A stretch of 64,000 nucleotides of DNA from contig RQJH01000003.1 in NCBI GenBank assembly GCA_014156375.1, forward strand, positions 620,001-684,000, written 5' to 3'. The notes under the pieces are model-generated. The model did no database searches. It was not told the DNA's origin and was given only the letters and a program-made list of their open reading frames with translations. How positions within the stretch are numbered: the stretch's first letter is position 1; each line of letters starts with the position of its first letter. The stretch is from Enterobacteriaceae bacterium 89. Its GTDB lineage: Bacteria > Pseudomonadota > Gammaproteobacteria > Enterobacterales > Enterobacteriaceae. The position numbers and the translations under genes were made by a program. Of the stretch, positions 1 through 14,099 are shown one piece after another.

Positions 1-275
1 ATCCTGGTGCCAATGGTGGCCTGATTTTTAGTATCCCTTGGCAGCTGTAATTCAAATTTATCGCGGAAGGTCATCATCACAAAGGCAGAACAGTCGACGC
101 CCCTCCGGGAACTGCCCCCATAGCGGTAAGGCGTGCCGCGCCAGTTAGCCAGCTGATCGTTAAGATTGGCGATGACGGTGATGGAATCAGAAAGGCGTGC
201 ATTGGGCGGCGGCGCACGATGGCTGCTACACCCTGCTAAAACTAATGCCACCACTAATAAAATAAAGGGACGCAT
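1..275 (-). CDS. nlpC: NlpC family lipoprotein, C-terminal part cut by window edge
   Basis: Reading the minus strand from the ATG at 273-275 gives a lipoprotein signal peptide with lipobox LAGC about 16 residues in, then an NlpC/P60 domain that includes the motif GVDCSAF, whose Cys is the nucleophile of these cysteine peptidases. About 91 codons are present and the frame is still open at base 1. Family knowledge: NlpC/P60 proteins are envelope enzymes acting on peptidoglycan peptides; the substrate of NlpC itself is not established. It lies downstream of btuD in the same direction, as in E. coli, where it closes the btuC-btuE-btuD-nlpC cluster. Confidence 0.93.
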   Translation of the reverse strand, partial: MRPFILLVVALVLAGCSSHRAPPPNARLSDSITVIANLNDQLANWRGTPYRYGGSSRRGVDCSAFVMMTFRDKFELQLPRDTKNQATIGTR

Positions 276-352
276 ATCCTGGCGTTTCCTCTGAGTTTTT
301 TTATAGAAATAATTTAGCCCGTGAAAGTGAAAACTTGCAACCATTGCGCGCG

Positions 353-1099
353 TTACGGTGCGGAAATCAGGATTTGCAGATCTTCGGTTTGGAGCAATTT
401 AAAACGCATATCATACGCAGCCGTTAAATTTTCGGTCGTCAAAACGTGCTGAGTTTTCCCGTGTGCCAATAATTTTCCCTTGCACATCAGCCACGTCCGG
501 CTGGCAAAGCGCAAAGTGTGGTTGAGATCGTGACTGCTCATCACGATAGTCACGCCCGCCTGGCGGAGCTCATCCAGGATTTTGTCCAGCGCGGCCTGCT
601 GGGCCACATCCAGACTGCTCATGGGCTCATCCAGCAATAAAAGCTGCCCGTCCGGGTTACCTGCGGGATGGATCTGCAAAATAACCGCGGCCAGGCGTAC
701 CCGCTGCCACTCACCGCCTGAGAGATGATTCACCGTGCGCGCCAGCTTATCCTCAAGCCCGAGCTTCGTCGCCACCTCGAGCTGCAGGGCGTGCTGTGTT
801 TTGTCGTGCTGATGCAGCGTCAGATAGTGCCAGACTGGCATGGCGAACGGCGGCGTCTGGTGCTGGCTGAGATACGCCCGGTGACGGGCGAGCTCCGGCG
901 CCAGCCACTCGCTCAGCTTACGCTGGTTAAAGGTAATTTCTCCTTTTCCCTGTGCAAGCCCGGCCATTCTCGCCAACAGCGTGCTCTTGCCTGCGCCGTT
1001 TGGCCCGACAAGGTGCAGAATATCTGCCTGTCGGACCTCAGCGGAAATCGCCGTGAGCCGCCCTGCTTCTTCTACTCCCTGAAGCTGCATCAAAGGCAT
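353..1099 (-). CDS. btuD: Vitamin B12 ABC transporter ATP-binding protein BtuD
   Basis: This 248-residue protein is the cytoplasmic ATPase of the BtuCDF cobalamin importer. Visible motifs are Walker [10 protein letters not shown] near residue 35, the ABC signature LSGGEWQR, Walker B LLLLDEP and the H-loop SSHDLNH. Length is close to the E. coli protein (249). It starts 2 bp after the btuE stop and shares the btuC-btuE-btuD order seen in E. coli. It would pair as a dimer with BtuC. No local B12 riboswitch was seen; none is expected for this operon in E. coli, where only btuB carries one. Confidence 0.97.
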   Translation of the reverse strand: MPLMQLQGVEEAGRLTAISAEVRQADILHLVGPNGAGKSTLLARMAGLAQGKGEITFNQRKLSEWLAPELARHRAYLSQHQTPPFAMPVWHYLTLHQHDKTQHALQLEVATKLGLEDKLARTVNHLSGGEWQRVRLAAVILQIHPAGNPDGQLLLLDEPMSSLDVAQQAALDKILDELRQAGVTIVMSSHDLNHTLRFASRTWLMCKGKLLAHGKTQHVLTTENLTAAYDMRFKLLQTEDLQILISAP

Positions 1100-1101
1100 G
1101 A

Positions 1102-1653
1102 TTACTTAGCCAGCGCCAGCTTGATGGCATCCACCACCGTTGGATCCTCCGGAGTCATATCCGGTGAGAAGCGCTGAACCACTTTGCCATCACGACCAAT
1201 CAGGAATTTTTCGAAATTCCACAGAATGTCACCCGTTTCTTTTGGTGCACGACCCTTGCTGGCCATACGCTCATAGAAGCCGCTGCCTGCTGGCGCGACG
1301 GCCACCGGTGCCACGGACGTCAGCTTCTGGTACAGCGGATGACGCTGTTCACCGTTGACGTCAATTTTGCTGAACATCGGGAAAGTAACGCCGTAAGTGG
1401 TGCTGCAGAAGGTTTTAATCTCTTCTTCGCTGCCGGGCTCCTGGCCGAGGAACTGATTGCACGGGAAACCGAGCACCTTAAAGCCTTTTGCGCCCCAGGC
1501 CTCCTGGATGTTTTCCAACTGCTCGTACTGCGGAGTCAGGCCACACTGTGACGCGACGTTAACCACCAGCAGCACATCCCCTTTGAACTTCGTCAGGCTG
1601 ACAGGCTCACCGTCGATGGTGGTGACCTGAGTATCAAGAATATCGTGTTGCAT
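1102..1653 (-). CDS. btuE: Glutathione peroxidase family protein BtuE
   Basis: 183 residues, the usual length. It carries the peroxidase active-site block NVASQCGLT, with Cys in place of the selenocysteine of animal enzymes, the FPCNQF motif and the conserved WNFEKFL near the C-terminus. Family knowledge: BtuE reduces peroxides using thioredoxin or glutathione; despite its name it is not needed for B12 transport. No signal peptide is evident, although older literature called it periplasmic. It lies between btuC and btuD and is probably co-transcribed with them. Confidence 0.96.
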   Translation of the reverse strand: MQHDILDTQVTTIDGEPVSLTKFKGDVLLVVNVASQCGLTPQYEQLENIQEAWGAKGFKVLGFPCNQFLGQEPGSEEEIKTFCSTTYGVTFPMFSKIDVNGEQRHPLYQKLTSVAPVAVAPAGSGFYERMASKGRAPKETGDILWNFEKFLIGRDGKVVQRFSPDMTPEDPTVVDAIKLALAK

Positions 1654-1681
1654 AGCATCCTCTTGGGTTATTAACCGGCAC

Positions 1682-2662
1682 TTAGCGGCCAGCTTTCAAT
1701 AATAGCCAGATAAAGACAGGTGCGCCCAGCGTGGCCGTCACGACGCCAATCGGCAGCTCCGCAGCGGCGAGCGCCAGGCGGGCGACAATATCCGCCAGCA
1801 GCAGCGTAGCTCCGCCAGCCAGCACGCAGGCCGGGAGCAGAACGCGGTGATCGGTCAAACCACACAAGCGCAGGATATGCGGGATGACAAGGCCAACAAA
1901 GCCGATAGCGCCAGCCAGCGCGACGCTGACGCCCACCAGCCAGCCGGTGGCAACCACCAGCAGCCTGCGCCACAGCCAGAGCGGTAATCCCAGCTGCAGC
2001 GCGGAGGTTTCGCCGAGCGCCAGTAGATTTAACGGTTTTGACTGCAGGCAGGCCCAGACAATAGCGGGTAACAGCGCGGCCATCAGCCAGGACTGGTGCC
2101 AGTCCACGCCGCCGAAACCGCCCATCATCCAGTACATCAGCTGGCGTAAATCAAAGGAGGTGGAGAAATAAACGGCCCATGTCATCAACGCGCTGCAGAT
2201 AATGCCTAATGCAACGCCGGCCAGCAGCAGGCGACTGGTGGAAAGATGTCGACGGGCGAAGCGCAGCAGGATCACGGTGATAAGCAGTGCTCCGGCAATC
2301 GCACAGAGCCCTAATGCCCAGCCGGGCAAAAGCCCTTGGCCAAGCAGTACGGCGGCAATCAGGCCCACGCCAGCCCCATTCGACACGCCCAGCAGCCCGG
2401 GCTCCGCCAGCGGGTTTTCAAACAGCGCCTGCATTATCGCGCCAGAAACCGCCAGAGCAGCCCCAACCAGCACCACGGCAACGGTTCTCGGCAGGCGGAT
2501 CTGCCAGACAAACAGTTCCCCCCGGCTGGTCATCCAGTCGTTGGGAAAGAGCCATTGCTCACCGGCGCAAAGGCTGAAAAAGATCGCAAGCAGAAGAAGC
2601 AGAACCAGCCAGCCTAACCAGCGTCGGTTGATTCTCTGCTGCCGCAGGGCAAGTTGCTGCAT
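1682..2662 (-). CDS. btuC: Vitamin B12 ABC transporter permease BtuC
   Basis: A 326-residue FecCD-type permease with about ten hydrophobic segments; it forms the inner-membrane pore of the BtuCDF cobalamin importer. A longer frame opens upstream at 2737, but I chose the ATG at 2660-2662: it gives the E. coli length, begins [10 protein letters not shown] just before the first membrane helix, and has an AGGA box about five bases upstream. The ATP-binding partner btuD follows, with btuE between them. The periplasmic binding protein BtuF is not in this window. Confidence 0.95.
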   Translation of the reverse strand: MQQLALRQQRINRRWLGWLVLLLLLAIFFSLCAGEQWLFPNDWMTSRGELFVWQIRLPRTVAVVLVGAALAVSGAIMQALFENPLAEPGLLGVSNGAGVGLIAAVLLGQGLLPGWALGLCAIAGALLITVILLRFARRHLSTSRLLLAGVALGIICSALMTWAVYFSTSFDLRQLMYWMMGGFGGVDWHQSWLMAALLPAIVWACLQSKPLNLLALGETSALQLGLPLWLWRRLLVVATGWLVGVSVALAGAIGFVGLVIPHILRLCGLTDHRVLLPACVLAGGATLLLADIVARLALAAAELPIGVVTATLGAPVFIWLLLKAGR

Positions 2663-2723
2663 AGTGTCCTGGAGATGTCGGGTCAGGTGTTTGATTTTAT
2701 TGCGTCTGACGACGCCAGAAAAG

Positions 2724-2749
2724 GAAAAAGGCCGCAAAGCGGCCTTTTT
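2724..2749 (-). terminator. Intrinsic terminator after ihfA, possibly bidirectional
   Basis: A GGCCGC stem with an AAA loop lies between ihfA and btuC, flanked by A-rich and T-rich tracts on both sides. It would end the pheST-ihfA transcript before the btuC start. Confidence 0.8.
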
Positions 2750-2763
2750 AATTAAATCAGAAT

Positions 2764-3063
2764 TTACTCTTCTTTGGGCGAAGCGTTTTCGACACGGCTT
2801 TTTAACTTCTGGCCGGGTCTGAAGGTCACCACGCGCCGGGCTGTAATGGGAATATCTTCGCCCGTCTTCGGGTTGCGCCCGGGGCGTTGATTTTTATCGC
2901 GCAAATCGAAGTTACCAAAACCGGAGAGTTTTACCTGCTCACCGTTTTCAAGAGCGCGACGGATCTCTTCGAAAAACAGCTCTACCAGTTCTTTGGCATC
3001 CCGTTTGCTAAGCCCAAGCTTATCAAACAGATATTCTGACATTTCAGCTTTTGTAAGCGCCAT
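2764..3063 (-). CDS. ihfA: Integration host factor subunit alpha
   Basis: 99 residues, identical or nearly so to the E. coli protein as I know it. The DNA-bending HU/IHF fold is evident, with the basic beta-arm around [14 protein letters not shown] carrying the Pro that intercalates in the DNA minor groove. IHF-alpha pairs with IHF-beta (ihfB, not here) to bend DNA at sites controlling transcription, recombination and replication. It begins 4 bp after pheT, the conserved pheM-pheS-pheT-ihfA arrangement, so it is probably expressed partly from the phe operon and partly from its own promoter inside pheT. Confidence 0.98.
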
Positions 3064-3067
3064 AGGT

Positions 3068-6568
<3,501 letters not shown>

Positions 6569-6589
6569 TCACGCGCTAGCCTCCTGGAT

Positions 6590-6634
6590 TCAGGTGCTAA
6601 AGTAAAAAAAGAAACGGAAAATAGCAGCATTCAT
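6590..6634 (-). CDS. pheM: pheST operon leader peptide PheM
   Basis: A 14-codon frame on the minus strand translates to [14 protein letters not shown]. Five of the fourteen residues are Phe, three of them consecutive, which makes translation sensitive to charged tRNAPhe. As I know the E. coli leader, the sequence is identical. It sits about 50 bp before the attenuator hairpin. The peptide has no other known function; the act of translating it is the regulatory signal. Confidence 0.96.
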
Positions 6635-6747
6635 GCTTGCATTACCTTGTATGAAAAGCTTGTCTGAAAAGGTCTGTGAAGCTCTATTGAAAGGTCTTCA
6701 CGCTGAAAAGTCAACGTTTTGGAACTGAGACACTGCATTCCAGAAAC

Positions 6748-6774
6748 GAAAAGAGGGAGGCAAGCCTCCCTCTT
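6748..6774 (-). terminator. Intrinsic terminator after rplT
   Basis: A GAGGGAGGC/GCCTCCCTC stem with a two-base loop, followed on the minus strand by TTTTCGTTTC. It lies directly after the rplT stop and ends the thrS-infC-rpmI-rplT transcript before pheM. Confidence 0.9.
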
Positions 6775-6782
6775 CAACTGGC

Positions 6783-7163
<381 letters not shown>

Positions 7164-7190
7164 TTAGTAAAAAAATTAAACGTTAACGGC

Positions 7191-8030
<840 letters not shown>

Positions 8031-9959
8031 TTATTCCTCCAGTTGTTGAAGACTGCGGCTACGGATTTCTTGTAGCAGCTTCTCAATCACTTCCTCTACG
8101 CCCATGACGCCAAGGTCTTTGCCACGACGGGTGCGCACGGCAACTTTGCCTGCTTCCACCTCTTTGTCGCCACAAACCAGCATATAAGGGACACGACGTA
8201 AAGTGTGCTCGCGGATTTTAAAGCCAATCTTCTCATTTCTCAAGTCTGCTTTTACACGAATGCCTGCATTTTGTAGTTTACGGGTCAATTCGTTAACGTA
8301 TTCAGACTGCGAATCGGTGATATTCATCACCACGACCTGCACCGGTGCCAGCCAGGTTGGGAAGAATCCGGCGAACTCTTCGGTCAGAATACCGATGAAG
8401 CGTTCGATGGAACCCAAAATGGCGCGGTGAATCATCACCGGCACCTGACGCTCGTTTGCTTCGCCTACATAAGAGGCGTTCAGACGCTGCGGCAGGGAGA
8501 AGTCCAGCTGCACGGTTCCGCACTGCCATGCACGATCGAGGCAGTCATACAGGGTAAATTCAATTTTCGGGCCGTAGAATGCGCCCTCGCCCAGCTGATA
8601 TTCAAACGGAATACCGTTCTCTTCCAGCGCAACGGCGAGATCCGCCTCAGCACGATCCCAGGTCTCATCGCTACCGATACGTTTTTCCGGGCGAGTCGAC
8701 AGTTTGACCACGATTTTCTCGAAGCCAAAGGTGCTGTACATATCGTAGACCATACGAATACAGGCGTTCACTTCGTCACGAACCTGATCTTCAGTACAGA
8801 AAATATGCGCATCATCCTGAGTAAAGCCACGAACGCGCATCAGACCGTGCAGTGCACCTGATGGCTCGTTACGGTGGCAGCTACCGAACTCCGCCATACG
8901 CAGCGGCAGGTCACGGTAGGATTTCAGACCCTGGTTAAAGATCTGAACGTGACCCGGGCAGTTCATTGGCTTGATGCAGTATTCACGGTTCTCGGAAGAA
9001 GTGGTGAACATCGCATCTTTGTAGTTGTCCCAGTGGCCGGTTTTTTCCCACAGCACACGGTCCATCATGAACGGGCCTTTCACTTCCTGATACTGGTACT
9101 CTTTCAGCTTGGAACGCACGAAAGTTTCCAGTTCACGGAAGATAGTCCAGCCATCGTTATGCCAGAACACCATCCCCGGTGCTTCTTCCTGCATGTGATA
9201 CAGGTCGAGCTGCTTACCGATTTTACGGTGGTCACGCTTGGACGCTTCTTCCAGGCGCTGCAGATAGGCATTCAACGCTTTTTTATCGGCCCATGCGGTG
9301 CCGTAAATGCGCTGCAGCATTTTGTTGTTGCTGTCGCCACGCCAGTAGGCGCCTGCAGTTTTCATCAGTTTAAAGTGATGACAGAAACGCATGTTCGGCA
9401 CGTGCGGACCGCGGCACATGTCGACGTATTCTTCGTGATGGTACAAGCCCGGCTTGTCATCATGAGCGATGTTTTCATCAAGAATGTTCACTTTGTAGCT
9501 CTCGCCGCGCTTAACGAAAGTTTCGCGCGCTTCGTGCCAGCTTACTTTTTTCTTGATGACATCGTAGTTTTTCTCGGCCAGCTCGTGCATCCGCTTTTCG
9601 AGGGCGTCGATGTCTTCCTGGGTCAGGGTATGGTCAAGATCGACGTCATAGTAGAAGCCGTTATCAATGACCGGACCGATAGCCATTTTGGTATTCGGCC
9701 ACAGCTGTTTAATCGCATGTCCCAGCAGGTGTGCACAGGAGTGGCGAATAATTTCCAGGCCCTCTTCATCTTTCGCGGTGATCAGCGAAAGTTTGGCATC
9801 CTGTTCAATCAGATCGGAAGCATCCACCAGCTCACCGTCTACACGGCCAGCAATGGTTGCTTTCGCCAGACCAGGACCAATATCCAGGGCGACATCCATT
9901 GGGGTAACAGCGTTATCGAAATGGCGTTGGCTGCCATCAGGAAGGGTAATTACAGGCAT
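8031..9959 (-). CDS. thrS: Threonyl-tRNA synthetase
   Basis: 642 residues, the E. coli length. Domains in order: N-terminal TGS domain (about 1-61), the N2 editing domain with the HSCAHLLGH metal-like motif that clears Ser-tRNAThr, the class II catalytic core with the zinc-ligand Cys in MNCPGHV, and the C-terminal anticodon-binding domain. It charges tRNAThr with threonine. It heads the thrS-infC-rpmI-rplT-(pheM-pheS-pheT-ihfA) cluster. Expression is expected to be autoregulated through the leader upstream. Confidence 0.98.
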   Translation of the reverse strand: MPVITLPDGSQRHFDNAVTPMDVALDIGPGLAKATIAGRVDGELVDASDLIEQDAKLSLITAKDEEGLEIIRHSCAHLLGHAIKQLWPNTKMAIGPVIDNGFYYDVDLDHTLTQEDIDALEKRMHELAEKNYDVIKKKVSWHEARETFVKRGESYKVNILDENIAHDDKPGLYHHEEYVDMCRGPHVPNMRFCHHFKLMKTAGAYWRGDSNNKMLQRIYGTAWADKKALNAYLQRLEEASKRDHRKIGKQLDLYHMQEEAPGMVFWHNDGWTIFRELETFVRSKLKEYQYQEVKGPFMMDRVLWEKTGHWDNYKDAMFTTSSENREYCIKPMNCPGHVQIFNQGLKSYRDLPLRMAEFGSCHRNEPSGALHGLMRVRGFTQDDAHIFCTEDQVRDEVNACIRMVYDMYSTFGFEKIVVKLSTRPEKRIGSDETWDRAEADLAVALEENGIPFEYQLGEGAFYGPKIEFTLYDCLDRAWQCGTVQLDFSLPQRLNASYVGEANERQVPVMIHRAILGSIERFIGILTEEFAGFFPTWLAPVQVVVMNITDSQSEYVNELTRKLQNAGIRVKADLRNEKIGFKIREHTLRRVPYMLVCGDKEVEAGKVAVRTRRGKDLGVMGVEEVIEKLLQEIRSRSLQQLEE

Positions 9960-10261
9960 TTTATATCCTTATTTACAGTGGTGCCCCACACGCAAGAGCA
10001 CATGCAAAATTGATTTTGAAAAGTTAACGACAGGGATTATCAGGTATCTCGCTTCACTCTGCGGATGCAGACTTCTGAGCAACGAATTGCTTTCGGTCTT
10101 CCCGATAAATGCCGTTAAGTACCCGAACATACTACACGTCTTAACCCAGGGTTGAAAGCCCACACTTAATGACTGAAATTTAATAAAAGACTTGAAACAC
10201 CCACTCAATTGCCGACGGGGAGCATTTTGCCGATCATGATCCGTTTTAACCGGAGCCCTTC
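9960..10261 (-). promoter_or_regulatory. thrS leader with tRNA-Thr-like translational operator; divergent promoter region
   Basis: Immediately upstream of thrS the minus strand carries a hairpin, GTGCTC (9996-10001) with GGGCAC (9981-9986), closing a nine-base loop TTGCGTGTG that contains CGU, a tRNAThr anticodon sequence. This matches domain 2 of the E. coli thrS operator, which ThrRS binds to block its own translation. The AAGGATATAAA ribosome-binding site follows. The rest of this 302-bp interval must also hold the promoter of the divergent gene at 10262; I could not assign it with confidence. Confidence 0.75.
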
Positions 10262-11479
10262 ATGCGCGAACTTCTGGCCATCCTCGAGCGATATGGTATC
10301 GATCTGAACCACCCTTCCTCACTGTTCATGATATTTACCTATATCGCAGTGATTACCTTACTGATCCATTTCGTTCTGCACCGCATCGTGCTGCGGACTA
10401 TCGAAAAGCATGCTGCTTCGCACGATAAGCTGTGGCTGAAAAGCTTCACTCAGAGCAAACTGTTTCACCGCATCGCGCTGACGCTGGAAGGGGTTTTTGT
10501 CAATTTTCAGATTGTATTGTGCCTGAAAGCCGGAAGTCATATTGGGATGGTGTTCAGCATCTGCGCGCAGCTGTGGATCTTGCTGTTCGCCCTGCTCTCT
10601 TTCTTCTCTGCGCTGGACGTGGTGAATAAGCTCTCGCATCAGTATCAATTTGCTGTCCGTCTGCCGCTGAGGGGAATTTTTCAGGGGGTGAAGCTGGTTA
10701 CCGCCTCGATAGTCGCGATTCTGATGATCTCTCTGCTAATTGGTAAATCGCCGGCGATCCTGTTCAGCGGCCTGGGGGCAATGGCTGCCGTACTGATGTT
10801 AGTGTTTAAAGATCCGCTGCTGGGCCTGGTAGCCGGGATCCAGCTTTCGGCGAATACCATGCTGCATATGGGCGACTGGCTGGAAATGCCTAAATACGGC
10901 GCGGACGGTATGGTCATTGATATTGGCCTGACAACCGTCAAAGTGAAGAACTGGGACAATACCATCACCACCATCCCAACCTACGCGCTGGTTTCTGATG
11001 CGTTCAAAAACTGGAGCAATATGTCTGCCTCGGGCGGCCGCCGTATTAAGCGCAGCGTATTTATTGACAGCTCCAGCATCCATTTTCTCTCACCTTCTGA
11101 ACAACAGCGTCTGAGTCAGACATCTCTGCTAAAAGAGTGGCTGGAAGAACGTGGGCAAAAGATGGTAGACGGCAAGAGCAGCATCCTGGAAAAAGAAAGC
11201 GTAACCAACATTGGCGCGTTTCGGGCCTGGCTTACGGCGTATTTGCACCAACATCCAAACCTGCGCAAGGATATGACACTGATGGTGCGCCAGCTTCCTC
11301 CTGGTTCGGAAGGTTTACCGCTGGAAATTTATGCCTTCACCAACACCGTAGTCTGGCTGCAGTATGAAAGTATTCAGGCGGATATCTTCGATCATATTTA
11401 TGCCGTGATTGGTGAGTTCGGGTTAAGGATGTTCCAACGCCCTTCCGGCAATGACTTCCATTCACAGACTCTTGGTTAA
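10262..11479 (+). CDS. YbdG-like MscS-family mechanosensitive channel paralogue
   Basis: 405 residues with several N-terminal membrane helices (about 20-45, 75-105, 115-130, 150-170) followed by the MscS pore and upper beta domain: the segment [31 protein letters not shown] and then [12 protein letters not shown]...[11 protein letters not shown] matches E. coli YbdG (MscM) closely. YbdG releases solutes on mild hypo-osmotic shock. In E. coli ybdG is elsewhere on the chromosome, so this is probably a second family member or a relocated gene; which cannot be told from this window. RBS GGAG lies about 8 bases upstream. Confidence 0.88.
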   Translation: MRELLAILERYGIDLNHPSSLFMIFTYIAVITLLIHFVLHRIVLRTIEKHAASHDKLWLKSFTQSKLFHRIALTLEGVFVNFQIVLCLKAGSHIGMVFSICAQLWILLFALLSFFSALDVVNKLSHQYQFAVRLPLRGIFQGVKLVTASIVAILMISLLIGKSPAILFSGLGAMAAVLMLVFKDPLLGLVAGIQLSANTMLHMGDWLEMPKYGADGMVIDIGLTTVKVKNWDNTITTIPTYALVSDAFKNWSNMSASGGRRIKRSVFIDSSSIHFLSPSEQQRLSQTSLLKEWLEERGQKMVDGKSSILEKESVTNIGAFRAWLTAYLHQHPNLRKDMTLMVRQLPPGSEGLPLEIYAFTNTVVWLQYESIQADIFDHIYAVIGEFGLRMFQRPSGNDFHSQTLG

Positions 11480-11494
11480 GACAAACTGAGCGCT

Positions 11495-12280
11495 TTATGC
11501 GCCCGCTGTGAAAGCCTTAACGCTGATACCTTCTTCATCAAGGCGTTGGCGAACCCGCCGGGCCATGTCCACCGCACCGGGGCTGTCACCGTGTACGCAG
11601 ACTGAATCCGCCTTAATGGGCGTGAAGATACCTTCCACTGACTCCACGCCACCTTCAGCAATCATCCGGACAACGCGCTCTGCAACTGTTTCAGGATCGT
11701 GAAGCACGGCTCCGGCTTCATGTCTTGATACCAGCGAACCATCAGAATGGTACGCTCTGTCAGCAAAAGCCTCGGCCACGGTTTGCAGCCCAGCGTCTCT
11801 TGCCCAGTCAATCAAAGGTGAGCCCGCCAGAACCACCAGCCGCAGCTGTTTGTTAACAGACAAAATCGCCTCAATCACCGCCTGCGCCTGACGTTCATTG
11901 ACGGCTATAGTGTTGTAAAGAGCACCGTGAGGTTTGACATAGCTCACGCAGGTGCCCGCTGCCTGGGCTAATCCCTGCAACGCGCCAATCTGATAAATCA
12001 CGTCAGCGGTCAATTCTTCGCTGGCGATATCCATATTGCGGCGTCCAAAACCAACCAGATCGGGATACGAGACGTGCGCCCCAACGGAAACGCCCAGCCG
12101 CTTCGCCTCACGCAAAGTATTCAGCAGGCCCGCAGGTGACCCGGCGTGAAATCCACAGGCTATGTTTGCGCTGCTGATCAGCGGCAAAATGGCAGCGTCA
12201 TCGCCCATCGTCCACTGACCGTAGCTTTCCCCTAAATCACTGTTGAGATCAATCTGCAGAGCACCGGCTATCTTTGTCAT
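11495..12280 (-). CDS. LamB/YcsF family protein (5-oxoprolinase subunit A-like)
   Basis: 261 residues. Family motifs are clear: [12 protein letters not shown] at the start, [12 protein letters not shown], the [11 protein letters not shown] stretch, [10 protein letters not shown] and [11 protein letters not shown]. PxpA with PxpB and PxpC hydrolyses 5-oxoproline to glutamate using ATP in bacteria that carry all three. Here it stands alone between a YbdG-type channel (tail to tail, 15 bp apart) and a divergent DedA gene; no PxpB/PxpC-like gene is nearby. The protein is longer and less similar to E. coli PxpA (YbgL) than an orthologue would be, so the substrate is uncertain. Confidence 0.82.
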   Translation of the reverse strand: MTKIAGALQIDLNSDLGESYGQWTMGDDAAILPLISSANIACGFHAGSPAGLLNTLREAKRLGVSVGAHVSYPDLVGFGRRNMDIASEELTADVIYQIGALQGLAQAAGTCVSYVKPHGALYNTIAVNERQAQAVIEAILSVNKQLRLVVLAGSPLIDWARDAGLQTVAEAFADRAYHSDGSLVSRHEAGAVLHDPETVAERVVRMIAEGGVESVEGIFTPIKADSVCVHGDSPGAVDMARRVRQRLDEEGISVKAFTAGA

Positions 12281-12366
12281 CTTCGGGTTGTTCGCTTTTC
12301 GTTAAGGTCCGTTGGTGTATCACTGTTATACCGCTTTGCTAAACCGCTGAACACCAGGAGACGAAA
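12281..12366. promoter_or_regulatory. Divergent promoter region between the LamB/YcsF gene and the DedA gene
   Basis: This 86-bp gap separates two diverging genes and so must hold promoters for both. A CAGGAG box at the end serves the DedA gene. I did not find a confident -35/-10 pair. Confidence 0.35.
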
Positions 12367-12894
12367 ATGGACTTTAGCGCATGGATACAGGCCACCACAG
12401 GATTTATCAGCCTTCACCCGCATCTCGCGCTGGGGGTGATTTTTTTACTGGCTTTTGGTGAGTCACTGGCCTTCATTTCTCTGCTGCTGCCCGCCACGGT
12501 GATCCTGCTGGCAACAGGCGCGCTGATTGGCGAAAGCGAACTGGCTTTTTTCCCGGTCTGGATGGCCGCTATGGCTGGGGCGTTTGTCGGGGATTGGGTG
12601 TCCTGGTGGCTGGGCTACCGCTACAGCTACCGCATGACTACCGTCTGGCCGCTGTCACGAAATCCCCTTCTTATCCAGCGAGGGCATCGATTCTTCGAAA
12701 AATGGGGAGCATGGGGCGTGTTTATCGGCCGTTTCTTTGGGCCGCTGCGGGCCGTAGTGCCTTTGATCGCAGGGATCTGCACGATGCCAGCCGTTAAATT
12801 TCAGTTGGCAAACATCACTTCAGCAGGGGTTTGGGCGTTTGGTATTTTAGCGCCGGGCGCTCTGGGATTACCCTGGCTTGCCGAACTGTTTTAG
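12367..12894 (+). CDS. DedA family membrane protein
   Basis: 175 residues. It has the DedA (SNARE-associated, VTT) core: an early helix with the FGESLAFISLLLPATVILLATGAL stretch containing the conserved Glu, GDWVSWWLGYRY, and the F-x-GRF-x-GPLRAVVPL-x-AG motif of the family. DedA proteins are inner-membrane transporters implicated in lipid carrier recycling and proton-motive-force homeostasis; this one is shorter than the paralogues YqjA or YghB (about 220) and nearest in form to YohD or the N-terminal part of YabI. CAGGAG precedes the start. Function beyond family is not assigned. Confidence 0.87.
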   Translation: MDFSAWIQATTGFISLHPHLALGVIFLLAFGESLAFISLLLPATVILLATGALIGESELAFFPVWMAAMAGAFVGDWVSWWLGYRYSYRMTTVWPLSRNPLLIQRGHRFFEKWGAWGVFIGRFFGPLRAVVPLIAGICTMPAVKFQLANITSAGVWAFGILAPGALGLPWLAELF

Positions 12895-12929
12895 ACGAAA
12901 AAAAGGCCGGAGTATTCCGGCCCTGAATC

Positions 12930-13688
12930 TTACATTTTGTAGCCCAGCGTCACCGTAGTGCGGCGATCGGTGTGATCTGGCGCAGTAGATGGCGGCTGTG
13001 AGTTCCAGGTGATGTTGTAAGCCACTTTCAAGCCGAAATTATCGTTAATAGCGACATCAAGCGCCGTTTCAGAGTTGATCGTGGTGTCGTCTGCACCGAA
13101 GACTGAAACACCCTGGGTAAATTTGGTGGTATCCGTCATCTGCCAGGCGTAAGTGCCTGAAGCATAACCCAGCGGCTGGGTTTTGGTTTCGCCGTCGGTG
13201 TATTCGTCGTAACGCACACCAGGACCGAATTCAAAACGCAGGCTGTGCACCGGACCGTTGTAAATCTGACGACCGTAACCGGCGGTGAACACGTCACGCT
13301 GGCGGTAACCGTTGAAACGGTCAGTCAACCAGCTGGCCTGGCCAAACAGGTAATCGTAATCCGTCATGTTGTAACGAGAACGACCACCTACCTGGTAAGT
13401 TTCAGAGGAGCGCTCGTCGTTAGATGAGGTGTTGCTGGCGTTGCCCCACAGCGACCATGCGGTGGTGTTGCCATACCAGGTCAGGGTGGAATCAGCAGTC
13501 AGTGAAGAGCTTTTAGTATTGCCAGACTGTGCCAGGTAACCCCCGTTGATCTTACCTTCAAACGGTTTCTTCGCGGTGGATGGGTCATCCATGACAGTAA
13601 AAACGGTATTATCGGCCATCGCGTGCAGCGGCGAAAAAAGGCCCCCCGCAAGCACAACTACTGCGGGTACTGTCTTGAAAAGCTTCAT
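12930..13688 (-). CDS. ydiY: Outer-membrane-type beta-barrel protein YdiY (DUF481)
   Basis: 252 residues, matching E. coli YdiY almost end to end. A cleavable signal peptide (about 1-25, ending HAMA-D) precedes alternating beta-strand sequence with many Tyr, Trp and Gly residues and a C-terminal aromatic-flanked strand (TLGYKM). It is probably an outer-membrane beta-barrel; in E. coli ydiY is acid-inducible, but the function is unknown. It is convergent with the DedA gene; in E. coli it neighbours pfkB, which is absent here. Confidence 0.94.
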   Translation of the reverse strand: MKLFKTVPAVVVLAGGLFSPLHAMADNTVFTVMDDPSTAKKPFEGKINGGYLAQSGNTKSSSLTADSTLTWYGNTTAWSLWGNASNTSSNDERSSETYQVGGRSRYNMTDYDYLFGQASWLTDRFNGYRQRDVFTAGYGRQIYNGPVHSLRFEFGPGVRYDEYTDGETKTQPLGYASGTYAWQMTDTTKFTQGVSVFGADDTTINSETALDVAINDNFGLKVAYNITWNSQPPSTAPDHTDRRTTVTLGYKM

Positions 13689-14099
13689 TTATTAAGAGTC
13701 CGTACAACAAAAAAAGAGACCATTACGGTCCCGGAAACTTTCGCGAGGATCAACGACAGGCGGTCCTAAGAAAGGTAACAAATTATAAAAAGGCCCGTTT
13801 AACATAGCAATGAATTCTTATTTCATTTTTTGAATAAGAAGGATCTCAAAAGCCTTTTTAATTCATAAGCCTGTAAGAGTGAATTTAATTTTAATCTCAT
13901 GATAATCAAAGCATTTGCATCATTTCATTGCCTGAAATTGATTAATTAACATCCAACTCCACGAGGCAAACCCGCTACGCTTCTGCTATTTAATACAGAA
14001 TCCACAGTGAACAGATCGCACCCATGGGCAATAAAACCCCTTTTGTTTTGCGACTATTGCCACCGGGCCTGACAACCTGATCGTTATTAAGGCAATACT
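13689..14099. promoter_or_regulatory. AT-rich divergent intergenic region, ydiY / LtrA-like gene (411 bp)
   Basis: No convincing gene. The half near ydiY should hold its promoter and leader. Around 13,780-13,960 the DNA is strongly AT-rich. A short inverted motif AAAAGCCTTTTT occurs near 13,850. In E. coli the corresponding gap leads into pfkB on the other strand; I see no pfkB remnant. TTAAGG at about 14,086 is the RBS of the next gene. Confidence 0.5.
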
